NCBI RefSeq assembly: GCF_024703995.1
Contig: NZ_JAMXQV010000004.1
Coordinates: forward strand, 62,001 to 126,000
Origin: Amycolatopsis iheyensis
Lineage (GTDB): Bacteria; Actinomycetota; Actinomycetes; Mycobacteriales; Pseudonocardiaceae
Reading direction: 5' to 3'
Length of the DNA: 64,000 bases
This document shows, piece after piece, positions 33,201 to 43,500 of this stretch. How positions within the stretch are numbered: the stretch's first letter is position 1; each line of letters starts with the position of its first letter. The notes beneath the pieces were generated by a model. That model made no database searches. It was not told where the DNA came from and saw only the letters and a program-made list of their open reading frames with translations. The translations under genes were made by a program, and so were the position numbers.

Positions 33201-36200
33201 CTGCGCGAGCTGACCCTGCAGGCGCCGCTGCTGCCACCCGAGGACGGTGGGGTCCGGATCCAGATCCAGGTCGGCGCCCCCGACACCGCGGGCACCCGGA
33301 CCGTCCGCCTGTACTCCCGCGCCGACGACGACAATCCGTGGCAGCAGCACGCGACGGGCGTGCTCGCCCCCGGCGACGGGTCCCCCGGCGAGCGGGATTC
33401 CGCCCCGTGGCCGCCGCCCGGCGCGGTCCCGACGATCGGCGGCGGCATCTACGAGCGGCCCGACCTGGCCGGCGGCTGGGACTACACCGGCGCGTTCCGC
33501 GGCATGGGCCGGGTCTGGCGGCGCGAGCTGCCCGGCGGCGGCACCGAGGTGTCCGGTGAGGTCGCGCTGCCGGCCGAGCACGAGCGCGAAGCCGGCCGGT
33601 ACCGCCTCCACCCGGCACTGCTGGACGCGGCGTTGCAGACGGCCGGGCTCGGCCCGTACCTGCGGCCGGTCGACACCGGCACCGGCGTCATGCCGTTCAC
33701 CTGGGCGGAAGTCACGGTGCACCGCCCCGGCGCGGCGAAGGTCCGGGTCCGGGTGCGCGGCACGGACGGCCAGGTGGAGCTGAGGCTCACCGACGAAGCC
33801 GGCGCTCCGGTGGCGACGGTGCGAAACCTGGTCTGGCGGCCGATCCCGGCCCGCTTGGCGGCGCCCTCGGGGCACCGCGGCGATCAGCACCTGCTCGGCC
33901 TCGACTGGGTGGAGGCCACCGGGTCGGTCGACGCGAAGGCCGAGGTCTACCGCGTCACGGCCGACGACAACACCGACATCCCCACCGCGGTCCGCACCAC
34001 CGTCGAGCGGACAACCAGCGACCTCACCGCGTGGCTCATCGACGACCACCACGCCGAGTCACGCCTGGCGGTGCTCACCCGCGGCGCGGTCGCCACCGAG
34101 CCGGGTGAGACAGCCGCGCCGGTCTCAGCCGCCGCCCTGGGCCTCGCGCGTGCCGCGCAAGCCGAGCACCCCGGCCGCGTCGTGCTGATCGACGTCGACG
34201 AGCACACCCCGGAGGACACCGCGGTCGCCGTGGCGCTGGCCACCGGCGCCCCGCAGGTCGCGGTGCGGGCCGGGCGGGCGCTCGTGCCCGTGCTGCGCCC
34301 GGCGGACGCCGACGGCCTGCTGCCCGTTCCCGAGGAGCCGGCCTGGCGGCTCGCCGCGGCCGGCTCCGGCACCCTCGACGACCTCGCGCTCGTCCCGTTC
34401 CCCGAGGCCCTCGCGCCGCTCGGCGCCCGCGAGGTCCGCGTCGAGGTGCGGGCCGCCGGGGTGAACTTCCGCGACGTCCTCATCACCCTGGGCATGTACC
34501 CGGGGCCCGCGGTCCCGGGCGCCGAAGCCGCGGGCGTGGTGCGGGAAACCGGCGCCGACGTCACGCGGGTGCGCCCCGGCGACCGGGTGACCGGCGTGTT
34601 CGGCGGCGCGTTCGGGCCGGTCGCGGTCACCGACGAACGGCTCGTCACGCCGATCCCGCCGGGCTGGTCCTTCGCGGACGCCGCCGGCCTGCCGATCGCC
34701 TGGCTCACCGCCTACCACGGGCTCGCCGACCTGGCCCGCGTGCGGCCCGGCGAGACCGTGCTCGTCCACTCCGGGGCCGGCGGCGTCGGCATCGCGGCGA
34801 TCCAGCTGGCCCGGCACCTGGGCGCCGAGGTGTTCGCCACCGCGAGCCCCGGCAAGTGGCCGCTGCTGCGTGACCTCGGCCTCGACGACGACCACCTCGC
34901 CTCGAGCCGCACCACCGACTTCGAGCGGCACTTCCGCACGAGCACCGCGGGACGCGGCGTGGACGTCGTGCTGAACTCGCTCACCGGCGAGTTCCTGGAC
35001 GCCTCGCTGCGGCTGCTCGCGCCCGGCGGGCGGTTCGTCGAGATCGGCAAGGCCGACCCGCGAGACCCGACGGAGCTTGCTCGCCGGGGCATCGCCTACC
35101 AGGCGTTCGACCTGGTCGAATCGGCCGGGCCGGACCGGATCGCCGAGCTGAGCGCCGACCTGACCGCCCTCTTCGCCCAGGGAGTGCTGAAACTGCCGCC
35201 GCGCCGCGACTGGGACATCCGGCGGGCGCCCGAGGCGTTGCGCTTCGTCAGCCAGGCCCGGCACGTCGGCAAGGTCGTGCTCACCATCCCGCGGCGGGCC
35301 CGGCCCGACGACACCGTCCTGATCACCGGCGCCTCCGGCCGGCTCGGCCGCGCCGTGGCCCGGCACCTGGCCCAGCGCGGCGCCCGGCGGCTGCTGCTGG
35401 TCAGCCGGCGCGGGCCCGACGCACCCGGCGCCGGCGCGCTGGTCGCCGAGCTGACCGCGGCCGGGGTCGCGGTGTCGGTGGTCGCCGCCGACGTCGGCGC
35501 GCGCGAGGACGTCCGGCGCGTGCTGGACTCGGTCCCGCCGAAGCACCCGCTGGGCGCCGTCGTGCACGCCGCGGGCGTGCTGGCCGACGGCATGCTCGGC
35601 TCGATCACCGGCGCGCGGCTGGATCGGGTGCTGCGCCCCAAGGCCGACGGCGCCTGGCACCTGCACGAGCTGACCCGCGACGCGCCACCGGCCGAGTTCG
35701 TGTGCTTCTCCTCCGCGGCCGGCGTGCTCGGCGCGGCCGGGCAGGGCGCATACGCCGCGGCCAACGCGTTCCTCGACGCGCTCATGACCGAGCGACGTGC
35801 CGCCGGGTTGCCCGCGACGGCGCTGGCCTGGGGACTGTGGGCACCCGACGAAGACGCCGCGGGCATGGCTGGTGGGCTCGGCGCCGCCGACTGGGCGCGG
35901 CTGGGGCGCGGCGGCATGCTCGGCCTGACCACGGAGCAGGGACTCGACCTCTGGGACGCGGCGCGCGCGGCCGACCGCGTGCTGCTCGCCCCGATGCGGC
36001 TCGACCGAGCGGCGCTCGCCGCACTCGGCGAACACGACGTCCCGGCCATGCTGCGCGAGCTCGCCGAGCGGTCCGGGCGGCGTCCGGCGAACCGGCCCGC
36101 CACCACGCCGGCGGAGTCGCCCGACGCGCTGGCCGCCCTCGACCCGGCGCGGCGGCGCGGGCGGCTGGAGGAGCTGGTCCGCGTGCACGTGGCCGCGGTG

Positions 36201-36626
36201 CTCGGCTACGCCTCGGCCGCCGAAGTCACCGTCGACCTGCCCTTCCACGACCTGGGCTTCGACTCGCTGACCTCGGTGGAGCTGCGCAACCGGCTCGCCG
36301 GCGCGACGGGTCTGCAGCTGCCCACCACCCTCGCCTTCGACCAGCCGACACCGCTCGCCCTCATCGAGCACCTCGACGCCGAGCTCTCCCGGACCGCCGA
36401 GCCGGCAGCCGATCTCTCGGTCTTCGACGGCCTGGCCACCTTGGAGGCGGCTGCCGCCGGGCTGGACGACGAGTCGCGCGGCGAGGTCCGGGCCCGGCTG
36501 CGTGCCTTGCTGGACGTGCTGGCCCCCGGCGACGACGCGGCCGACGGCGCGGCGGCGCTGCGGTCGGCGACCACCGTGGAAGACCTGTTCGACTTCGTGG
36601 ACCGTGAATTCGGCGGAGAGGCGTAG
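30285..36626 (+). CDS. Type I PKS B: one KS-AT-DH-ER-KR-ACP module with docking ends
   Basis: 2113 residues. An N-terminal docking helix ([19 protein letters not shown]) leads to KS (active DTACSSS, Cys near 205), AT (GHSIGE near 645, HAFH near 745: malonyl-CoA), DH, ER ([11 protein letters not shown] near 1495), KR ([10 protein letters not shown] near 1680, GQGAYAAAN near 1823) and ACP (LGFDSL near 1990), then a C-terminal docking tail (about 2040-2113). The DH keeps its His and Asp (DAALQ), but HxxxGxxxxP has Asp for Gly ([10 protein letters not shown]) and the usual YGPAF reads YTGAF, so dehydration is in doubt. If the DH works, the module fully reduces; if not, a hydroxyl stays. The GTG start has GGAAGG upstream. 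The stop is 5 nt before PKS C. Confidence 0.95.
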   Translation: MSVDDEKMRQYLKRVTADLLATKEKLREAEARADDPVVVVGTGCRFPGGVRSAEDLWDLVDAGRDAIGEFPRDRHWDVDALYDPDPQAGQEGRSYVREGGFVDAGAFDAGFFGISPREALVMDPQQRVLLEVVWEALEDAGIDPETLRDSDTGVFCGVTGHDYDTLWKAAPYSPHGIIGNIASVVSGRVSYTFDFTGPSVTVDTACSSSLVAIHQAVRALRDRECALAVAAGVTILSTSRSFVEFCGQGVISKTARCRSFAAGADGTIWAEGAGVVLLERLSDARRNGHRVLAVLRGSAVNQDGRSNGLSAPNGEAQRRVIDAALADAGLSPRDVDAVEAHGTGTALGDPIEGGALVATYGRDRPPRRPLRLGSVKSNIGHSQAAAGVAGVLKVIMAMRHRHLPRTLHVDEPTAKVDWQGSVELLTEPLEWERGHGPRRAAVSSFGISGTNAHLILEEAPEDEPGPAATGTLPVLAWPVSAKTERALPAQAAGLLDVAGRTGPADLGFSLATTRSAFRHRSVLLGRDRGTLLAGLRGLADGAVDPDVVTGVATAGRVGMLFSGQGSQRPGMALALAAQYPVFDEICAELDRHRETPLREVLKASDGDLLDRTDHAQAALFAVEVALFRIYEGWGLRPRVLLGHSIGEIAAAHVAGVWSLPDACRLVAARGRLMAALPEGGAMLSVRAPEHEVLAALEGLDDRVAIAAVNAADAVVVSGELAEIDRLERRWAAEGRRTRRLRVSHAFHSPLMAPMLAEFEAVVAGLTAHEPRIPVVSGVTGHLATAGQLTSPAYWAEQIRRPVRFHDGLGAVRAKGVDVLLELGPDAVLSPLIEAAVAVPTLRKGHDDVEAVLRAAATAWAHGATVDWHAVYAPAAPRAVALPTYPFQHEHYWLPAPAGATDVAAAGLERPTHPFLGAVVDLADGDGRVLTGRLSLAAHPWLAGHRVHDTLVLPATVFVELALHAGELTGCEVLRELTLQAPLLPPEDGGVRIQIQVGAPDTAGTRTVRLYSRADDDNPWQQHATGVLAPGDGSPGERDSAPWPPPGAVPTIGGGIYERPDLAGGWDYTGAFRGMGRVWRRELPGGGTEVSGEVALPAEHEREAGRYRLHPALLDAALQTAGLGPYLRPVDTGTGVMPFTWAEVTVHRPGAAKVRVRVRGTDGQVELRLTDEAGAPVATVRNLVWRPIPARLAAPSGHRGDQHLLGLDWVEATGSVDAKAEVYRVTADDNTDIPTAVRTTVERTTSDLTAWLIDDHHAESRLAVLTRGAVATEPGETAAPVSAAALGLARAAQAEHPGRVVLIDVDEHTPEDTAVAVALATGAPQVAVRAGRALVPVLRPADADGLLPVPEEPAWRLAAAGSGTLDDLALVPFPEALAPLGAREVRVEVRAAGVNFRDVLITLGMYPGPAVPGAEAAGVVRETGADVTRVRPGDRVTGVFGGAFGPVAVTDERLVTPIPPGWSFADAAGLPIAWLTAYHGLADLARVRPGETVLVHSGAGGVGIAAIQLARHLGAEVFATASPGKWPLLRDLGLDDDHLASSRTTDFERHFRTSTAGRGVDVVLNSLTGEFLDASLRLLAPGGRFVEIGKADPRDPTELARRGIAYQAFDLVESAGPDRIAELSADLTALFAQGVLKLPPRRDWDIRRAPEALRFVSQARHVGKVVLTIPRRARPDDTVLITGASGRLGRAVARHLAQRGARRLLLVSRRGPDAPGAGALVAELTAAGVAVSVVAADVGAREDVRRVLDSVPPKHPLGAVVHAAGVLADGMLGSITGARLDRVLRPKADGAWHLHELTRDAPPAEFVCFSSAAGVLGAAGQGAYAAANAFLDALMTERRAAGLPATALAWGLWAPDEDAAGMAGGLGAADWARLGRGGMLGLTTEQGLDLWDAARAADRVLLAPMRLDRAALAALGEHDVPAMLRELAERSGRRPANRPATTPAESPDALAALDPARRRGRLEELVRVHVAAVLGYASAAEVTVDLPFHDLGFDSLTSVELRNRLAGATGLQLPTTLAFDQPTPLALIEHLDAELSRTAEPAADLSVFDGLATLEAAAAGLDDESRGEVRARLRALLDVLAPGDDAADGAAALRSATTVEDLFDFVDREFGGEA

Positions 36627-36631
36627 CCCGC

Positions 36632-39600
36632 ATGTCCCAGGAAACGAAGCTCGCCGAATACCTCAAGCGGGTCACCACCGAGCTGTACGACACCCGGGCC
36701 CGGCTGCGCGAGGCCCTGCGGCCCGACGCCGACCCGGTCGTGGTCGTCGGGCTGGCCTGCCGCTACCCCGGCGGCGTCGACACCCCCGGCGCGCTGTGGG
36801 AGCTGCTCTCGCAGGGCAAGCACGTGATGACCGAGTTCCCGGCCGATCGCGGCTGGGAAAGCCCGGCGCCCGGCACGGTCCGCGTCGGCGGGTTCCTCGA
36901 CACCGCGACCGGGTTCGACGCGGGCTTCTTCGGGATCGCCCCGCGCGAGGCGACGGTGATGGACCCGCAGCACCGGATCCTGCTCGAAACCGCCTGGCAC
37001 GCCCTCGAGGACGCCGGGATCGACCCGGCGGCACTGCGCGGCACCGAAACCGGGGTGTTCGCCGGGGTGTCGGCCGGCGACTACACGACCAACCTGACCG
37101 AGCTCCCGCCCGACCTGGTCGGCCAGATCTCGATCAACAACGCGCTCGGCGTCGCCTCGGGCCGCATCGCGTACCTGCTCGGTGTCCACGGGCCGGCGTT
37201 GAGCGTCGACACCGCCTGCTCGTCCTCACTGGTCGCCGTGCACCTGGCGATCCAGTCCCTGCACCGCGGCGAGTGCGGGCTCGCCCTCGCCGGCGGGGCG
37301 TCGGTCACCGCCACCCCGGTCCGGTTCGTCGAGTTCTCCCAGCAGCGCGCGCTGGCGCCGGACGGACTGGTCAAGCCGTTCTCCGCCGACGCCGACGGCA
37401 CGGCGTGGGGCGAGGGCGCGGCGGTCGTCGTCTTGGAGAAGCTGTCGCGGGCCCGCGAGCGGGGGCACCGGGTGCTGGCCGTGCTGCGCGGGTCGGGGAT
37501 CAACCACGACGGGCCGTCGAACGGGCTCACCGCACCGAACCGGCACGCCCAGGAGCAGCTCATCCGGGACACGCTCGAGCGGGCCGGGCTCACCGCGGAC
37601 AGTGTCGACGCCGTGGAGGCGCACGGCACCGGCACCACGCTCGGCGACCCGATCGAAGCCCAGGCGCTCGCGGCGACCTACGGCGCCCGCCGCGAAGGAC
37701 CGCTGTACCTCGGGTCCGCCAAGGGCAGCCTCGGGCACACGCAGGCGGCGGCCGGCATCACCGGCGTCGTGTCGGCGGTCCTGGCGCTGCGACACGGTCT
37801 GCTGCCGCCGATCGCCGGGTTCTCCCGGCCCACCCCGCACGTCGACTGGGCCGGCTCGGGCCTGCGTCCCCTCACCGACGTCACGCCCTGGCCGGAGACC
37901 GGGGACCGGCCCCGGCGCATGGCGGTCAGCGCGTTCGGCATGAGCGGCACCAACGCGCACCTGATCCTGGAGGAGCCGCCCACCCCCGGCGAAGCCGACC
38001 TGCCCGAGCCGGACGGCAGCGCGGCGGTGCTCCCTCTCACGCTGTCGGCCCCCAGCGCGGCGGCGCTGGCCGCCCAGGCGCGGAGCCTGCGCGAGCACCT
38101 CGACAGTGCGAAGGCGGCCGAGGCCGACGTCGCCCACGTCCTCGCCCGGCGCACCCACCACTCGCACCGGGCCGTCGTGCTGACCGGGCCCGGGGACGGT
38201 TTCGCCGCCCTCGACGCCTTGGCCGGCGGAACGCCGTTGCCGCGGGTCGTCACCGGGCAGGCCGGGGCGCCCGGCGGGGTCGCGTTCGTCTTCCCCGGAC
38301 AGGGCAGTGAGTGGCCGGGGATGGGCCGGGAGCTGCTGCGCACCTCGCGGGTGTTCCGGGAGACGATCGCGGCGTGCGACGACGCACTGTCCGAAGTGGC
38401 CGGTTGGTCCCTGGCCGCGGTGCTGCGCGGCGACGACGGCGCACCGTCGCTGCGGCGGCCCGACGTGGTGCAGCCGGCGTTGTTCGCGATGATGGCGGGG
38501 CTGGCCGAGCTGTGGCGGTCCTGCGGGGTGCGGCCCGACGCCGTCGCGGGGCACTCGCAGGGGGAGATCGCGGCGGCGTGGCTGGCCGGCGCGCTGCCGC
38601 TGCCCGACGCCGTGCGGGTGTCCGCACTGCGCGGCCGGCTGTTCACCGAGCTGGCCGGCCGCGGCGGGATGGCGTCGGTGCGCCTGTCCCCCGACGAAAC
38701 CCGGGACCTGTTGTCGCGCAACCTGGAAGTCGCCGCCGTCAACGGCCCACTGTCCACAGTGGTCTCCGGTGACCTCGGGGAGCTGACCGCGCTCCTCGCG
38801 GAATGCGAGCGCCGCGGCGTGCGGGCCCGGCGGCTCCCGATCGACTGCGCCGGTCACTCCGCCCAGGTGGAGGCGATCCGCGACCGGTTCCTCGACGGTC
38901 TGTCCGGGCTCCGCGCCGGGGCCGCGGCGCTGCCCTGCGTCTCCGGGGTCACCGGCGACTGGCACGCCCCCGCGGACGCCGCCTACTGGTACCGCAACCT
39001 GCGCGAACCGGTCCGCTTCGACCGGGTGGTCAGCACGCTGCTGGACGGTGGGCACCACAAGCTGATCGAGATCAGCCCGCACCCGGTGCTGCTGCCGGCC
39101 ATCCGCGAAACGGCCGACGCGGCCGGGGTTTCCGTGGCGACGCTGGGCACGCTGCGCCGTGACGAAGGCGATCCCGTGCGGTGGCTGACCGCACTGGCCG
39201 AGGCCCACGTTTCGGGTGTCGCGCTCGACTGGCCGGCCGTGCTCGAGGGCGCCGGCGGGCGGCGGATCGACCTGCCGGGCTACGCGTTCCAACGCGACCG
39301 GTACTGGCTGAACTCGGCGCTGCCCCGGATGGACGGCCGCCAGGCAGGCGAAGAACCCTCAGCCGAGACCGCCGCGGATCTGGTGCGCCGCTTGGCTTCA
39401 CTGGCGCCGGGCGAACGCGACGACGCCCTCGCCGACCTGATCGCCGGGCACGTCGCGGTGGTGCTGCGGTACTCCTCGCCCGCGGCCGTCCCGCGCGAGG
39501 ACACCTTCCGCGACCTGGGTTTCGAGTCGCTCAACGCGGTCGACCTGCGCAACCGGCTGAGCGCCGCGACCGGCCTCGAGCTGCAGCTGGCCGACGTCCT

Positions 39601-40507
39601 CAACTACCCCACCGTCCTCGACCTCGCCGAGTACCTCGGCACCCGGCTGGCCGAGGCGGGTCCCGTCGCCGCGCCCGTGGCGGCCCCGGCGGGCGGTGAC
39701 ACGCTCACCGCGCTCTACCTCGCCGGAGTCCGCGAGGGCCGCACCGCCGCGGCCGCGGAGCTGATCCGCGTGGCGGGCAGCCTGCGCCCGACTTTCGCGA
39801 CCGAACCGGCCGCGCCGATGTACCGGCTGGCGGAGGGCACCGGCCTCGCCTTGGTCTGCACGACGGCGCCGGTCGCCCCGATGACCGATGTCGCGTACGG
39901 GTTCTTCGCCGCCGCGCTGCCGCAGCCGCGTCCACTGTGGATGATGCGGCCGCCGGGCTTCGCGCCGGGCGAGCGGCTGCCGGACAGCCGGGCAGCCTTG
40001 GTGCGAGCGCAAGTGCGTGCCCTGCTGGAGCACCATGAGCCGGACCGCGTCGTGCTGGTGGGGTACTCGTCGGGTGGGTGGCTCGCGCACGAGCTCGCCG
40101 CGCACCTGGAGGCCACCGGGACCCCGGTCGCCGCGCTCGTGCTCTTCGACTACTACCCGTACGCCTCGGGTGCCGACGAGCTCCGCGGCGAGTTCATGCG
40201 CGAGCAGGTCCGCCGCTGGCCCGCCGCCGCGGAGGGCGCCGACCGCGCCCTGGACACCCAGCTCGGCGCGATGGGCGCGTACCAAGGCCTGTTCGCCGAT
40301 TGGCGGCCCGGCGAGCTGGCCACGCCGATCCTGCACGTCGCCGCGGCCGACGCGCTGCCCGGCCGGCCCGCGCCCGCGCCGCGGACCCGGTTCGCCCCGC
40401 CCTGCGACCGCGTGGTGACGCTGCCCGGCAACCACCTGAACATGCTGTCCGAGCAGGCCGAGGCCGCCGCCCGGGCGGTCCACGGCTGGCTGGCCGAGGT
40501 CCGGTGA
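36632..40507 (+). CDS. Type I PKS C: KS-AT-ACP with terminal thioesterase
   Basis: 1291 residues. An N-terminal docking helix (LAEYLKRVTTELYDTRARL) precedes KS (DTACSSS, Cys near 195), AT (about 545-890), ACP (LGFESL near 963) and a type I thioesterase (about 1040-1291; GYSSGG nucleophile near 1144, His in PGNHLNML). There are no reductive domains, so a beta-keto group remains. The AT has GHSQGE, as in methylmalonyl ATs, but CAGH in place of YASH, a pattern associated with ethylmalonyl or other unusual extenders. The thioesterase marks this as the last module of a line even though another PKS gene follows; the two overlap by one base (TGATG). It releases the chain as an acid or lactone. Confidence 0.95.
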   Translation: MSQETKLAEYLKRVTTELYDTRARLREALRPDADPVVVVGLACRYPGGVDTPGALWELLSQGKHVMTEFPADRGWESPAPGTVRVGGFLDTATGFDAGFFGIAPREATVMDPQHRILLETAWHALEDAGIDPAALRGTETGVFAGVSAGDYTTNLTELPPDLVGQISINNALGVASGRIAYLLGVHGPALSVDTACSSSLVAVHLAIQSLHRGECGLALAGGASVTATPVRFVEFSQQRALAPDGLVKPFSADADGTAWGEGAAVVVLEKLSRARERGHRVLAVLRGSGINHDGPSNGLTAPNRHAQEQLIRDTLERAGLTADSVDAVEAHGTGTTLGDPIEAQALAATYGARREGPLYLGSAKGSLGHTQAAAGITGVVSAVLALRHGLLPPIAGFSRPTPHVDWAGSGLRPLTDVTPWPETGDRPRRMAVSAFGMSGTNAHLILEEPPTPGEADLPEPDGSAAVLPLTLSAPSAAALAAQARSLREHLDSAKAAEADVAHVLARRTHHSHRAVVLTGPGDGFAALDALAGGTPLPRVVTGQAGAPGGVAFVFPGQGSEWPGMGRELLRTSRVFRETIAACDDALSEVAGWSLAAVLRGDDGAPSLRRPDVVQPALFAMMAGLAELWRSCGVRPDAVAGHSQGEIAAAWLAGALPLPDAVRVSALRGRLFTELAGRGGMASVRLSPDETRDLLSRNLEVAAVNGPLSTVVSGDLGELTALLAECERRGVRARRLPIDCAGHSAQVEAIRDRFLDGLSGLRAGAAALPCVSGVTGDWHAPADAAYWYRNLREPVRFDRVVSTLLDGGHHKLIEISPHPVLLPAIRETADAAGVSVATLGTLRRDEGDPVRWLTALAEAHVSGVALDWPAVLEGAGGRRIDLPGYAFQRDRYWLNSALPRMDGRQAGEEPSAETAADLVRRLASLAPGERDDALADLIAGHVAVVLRYSSPAAVPREDTFRDLGFESLNAVDLRNRLSAATGLELQLADVLNYPTVLDLAEYLGTRLAEAGPVAAPVAAPAGGDTLTALYLAGVREGRTAAAAELIRVAGSLRPTFATEPAAPMYRLAEGTGLALVCTTAPVAPMTDVAYGFFAAALPQPRPLWMMRPPGFAPGERLPDSRAALVRAQVRALLEHHEPDRVVLVGYSSGGWLAHELAAHLEATGTPVAALVLFDYYPYASGADELRGEFMREQVRRWPAAAEGADRALDTQLGAMGAYQGLFADWRPGELATPILHVAAADALPGRPAPAPRTRFAPPCDRVVTLPGNHLNMLSEQAEAAARAVHGWLAEVR

Positions 40508-43500
40508 TGCCCGAGGACATCGCGATCGTCGGGCTGGCCTGCCGGTTCGCCCGCGCCGACGGACCCGAGCAGTTCTGGCGGCTGCTGCGCGACGGGGTGG
40601 ACGCCGTCACCGAAGCGCCGCCGGACCGCGGGGCCGGAGGGCCGCGCTTCGGCTCGTTCCTGCCCACGGTCGACGGCTTCGACGCCGCGTTCTTCGGGAT
40701 TTCTCCGCGGGAAGCGGCGGTCATGGACCCGCAGCAGCGGCTCGCCCTGGAGCTGAGCTGGGAGGCCCTGGAGGACGCCGGGATCGTCCCGGCGAGCCTG
40801 CGCGGCGGCCGGACCGGGGTGTTCGTCGGGGCGATGCGCGACGACTACGCCCGGCTGGCCCAGCACCTCGGCGCGGCCACCCAGCACTCGTTCACCGGCC
40901 TGCAGCGCAGCCTGATCGCCAACCGGGTCTCCTACGCGCTCGGCCTGCGCGGCCCGAGCCTGACCGTCGACACCGGACAGTCGGCCTCGCTCGCCGCCGT
41001 GCACCTGGCCTGCCGCAGCCTGCGTTCGGGCGAGTCCGACGTCGCGCTCGCCGGGGGCGTGAACCTCAACCTCCTCGCGGCGGGCGACGAGGACGCGGCC
41101 CGCTTCGGCGGCCTGTCCCCCGGTGGCCGCTGCCGCACCTTCGACGCCGGCGCCGACGGTTTCGTGCGCGGCGAGGGCGGCGGCGTCGTCGTGCTCAAGC
41201 CCCTGGCTGCGGCGCTGCGCGACGGCGACCCGGTGTACTGCGTCGTCAAGGGCTCGGCGCTGAACAACGACGGCGGCGGCGCGGGCCTGACCGTGCCCAG
41301 CGAAGCAGCCCAAGCCCAGCTGCTGCACGACGCCTACCGCGACGCCGGAACCGACCCGGCGAGCGTGGGCTACGTCGAGCTGCACGGCACCGGCACCCCC
41401 GTCGGCGACCCGGTCGAGGCCGCCGCGCTCGGCGCGGTGCTGGGCGCCGGGCGCGCCCGGCCGCTCCCGGTCGGCTCGGTCAAGACGAACCTCGGGCACC
41501 TGGAGGCCGCGGCCGGCGTCTGCGGCCTGGTCAAGACGGTGCTGGCGATCGCGCACCGCGAGCTGCCCGCCACCCTGCACTTCACCACGCCGCACCCCCG
41601 GATCCCCCTCGCCGAGCTGGGCCTGCGGGTCGTGACCGAGACGGCGTCCTGGCCGGGGCCGCGGATCGCCGGGGTCAGCTCGTTCGGGATGGGCGGCACG
41701 AACTGCCATGTGGTGCTGGCCGAACACCCCGTCGCACCAACTGTCCACAGTGGACACCCTGCCGCGCTCGCTTTCCTGCTCTCCGGCCGAAGCGGCGCCG
41801 CGACGGCGGCGCAAGCCAGGCGGCTGCGGGCGTACCTGACCGACCGCCCCGGCGCCGACGTGGCCGCGGTGGCCCGCGCGCTGGCCGGTGGCCGGACCTC
41901 CTTCGAGGACCGGGTGGTGCTCACGGCGTCCGGCGAAGCGGACCTGCTGGCCGGGCTGGACCGGATCGCGGCCGGTCGCGGCGGCCCGGCGATCTCCCGG
42001 GGCGTCGCCAAGCCTGGGGCCAGGGCGGCGTTCCTGTTTTCCGGGCAGGGCGGGCAGCGGCCGGGGATGGGCCGGGCGCTGTACCGCGAGCACGCGGTGT
42101 TCCGGGACGCTTTCGACGAGGTCGCCCGGCACCTGGACGGCCATCTGGACGTGCCGCTGCACGAGGTCGTGTCCGCCCGGACGCTGCTGGACGAGACGCG
42201 GTACACCCAGCCCGCGTTGTTCGCGCTGGAAGTGGCGCTCCACCGCTTGCTGACGGCCTACGGCGTGACGCCGACCGCGCTCGCCGGGCACTCGATCGGC
42301 GAGCTGGCCGCCGCGACCGTCGCCGGCGTCTTCGACCTGCCCGACGCGGCGGCGGTGGTGGCCGAGCGGGGCCGCCTCATGCACACGCTGCCGTCGACCG
42401 GCGCGATGCTGGCCGTGCGCGCGTCGGAGGAGGAGGTCGTCGAGCTGCTGGTCGGCTACGACGGCCGGCTCGGCCTGGCCGCGGTCAACGCCCCGGCGGC
42501 GACGGTGCTCACCGGCGACGCCGACGCGCTCGCCCACGCGGCCGAGGAGTTCGGCCGGCGGGGCCGCAAGACCACGGCGTTGCGGGTGGGCCGTGCCCTG
42601 CACTCGCGAGACCTGGACCCGGTGCTGGAGCGCTACGCCGAGGTGCTGGCCTCGGTCACCTTGCACCCGCCGCGGGTGCCGATCGTGTCGACGCTGACCG
42701 GCGCGCTGGTCGGCACCGAGCTGACGGACCCGGGTTACTGGGTGCGCCAGGCGCGGGAGCCGGTGCGGTTCCTGGCCGCGATGCGGACGTTGGAGGCCCA
42801 GGTCTTCGTCGAGGTCGGCCCGGGAGCGGGCTTGGCCGCGGCGGCCAGGGAGTGCCTGGCCGCCGACGGCCGGACCGCGGCGGTGACGGCCGTGCTGCGC
42901 CCCGGCCGCCCCGAACCGGAGACGCTGCTGGGAGCGCTCGGCACGGTGCACGCGCACGGTGTGCCGGTGGAGTGGCCGGAGGTGCTCGGCGGCAGAGCCG
43001 GGCCGCGGCTGCCCACGTATCCCTTTCAGCGCTCGCGCCATTGGCTGACCGCTCCGCCGGTTCCGGGAGAAGCGACCACGGCGGGAGCGCGGATTGACCG
43101 GCCGGCCTCGCCCCCAGAAACCGTCAAACCGCAAGCCCATCAACCGACCTCACCCCCAGAAACCACCGAACCGCGAGCCCACCAACCCGCCTCGCCGCCG
43201 GAAACCACGACCACCAAACCACAGACCCACCAACCGACCTCACCCCCGACCACAACCACCGTCGCGGAACTGGTCGCCGAGGTGCTCGGCCACGCCGATC
43301 TCACCGCCGTCGACCCCGACCGCACCTTCACCGACCTCGGCCTCGACTCGCTCATGGCCGCGGAACTGCTGGACCGCCTCGGCACCCGCACCGGCACCGC
43401 CCTGCCCAGCACCGCAGTCTTCGACCACCCCACCCCCGCCGCCCTGGCGCGGCACCTGGCCGCCAGCCCCGCGACCGCGCTCGAACCGTTCGCCGCGGCC

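Noticed and set aside
30999..36371. Long minus-strand open frames opposite PKS B
   Set aside because: No domain motifs; they mirror the codon structure of the plus-strand PKS.
36632..40507. PKS C as an internal module with a stray hydrolase
   Set aside because: The thioesterase is fused after the ACP with its nucleophile elbow GYSSGG and His in place, and C has an N-terminal docking helix; a terminal module fits better.
40970..40990. Gln in the first KS of PKS D as a sequencing error
   Set aside because: The change is a full codon (CAG) inside DTGQSAS, the protein lacks an N-terminal docking helix and the AT-ACP follow directly, as in true KSQ loading modules.
40153..43143. 996-codon minus-strand frame opposite PKS C/D
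   Set aside because: Antisense shadow; composition dominated by Arg, Gly, His and Ala with no motif.
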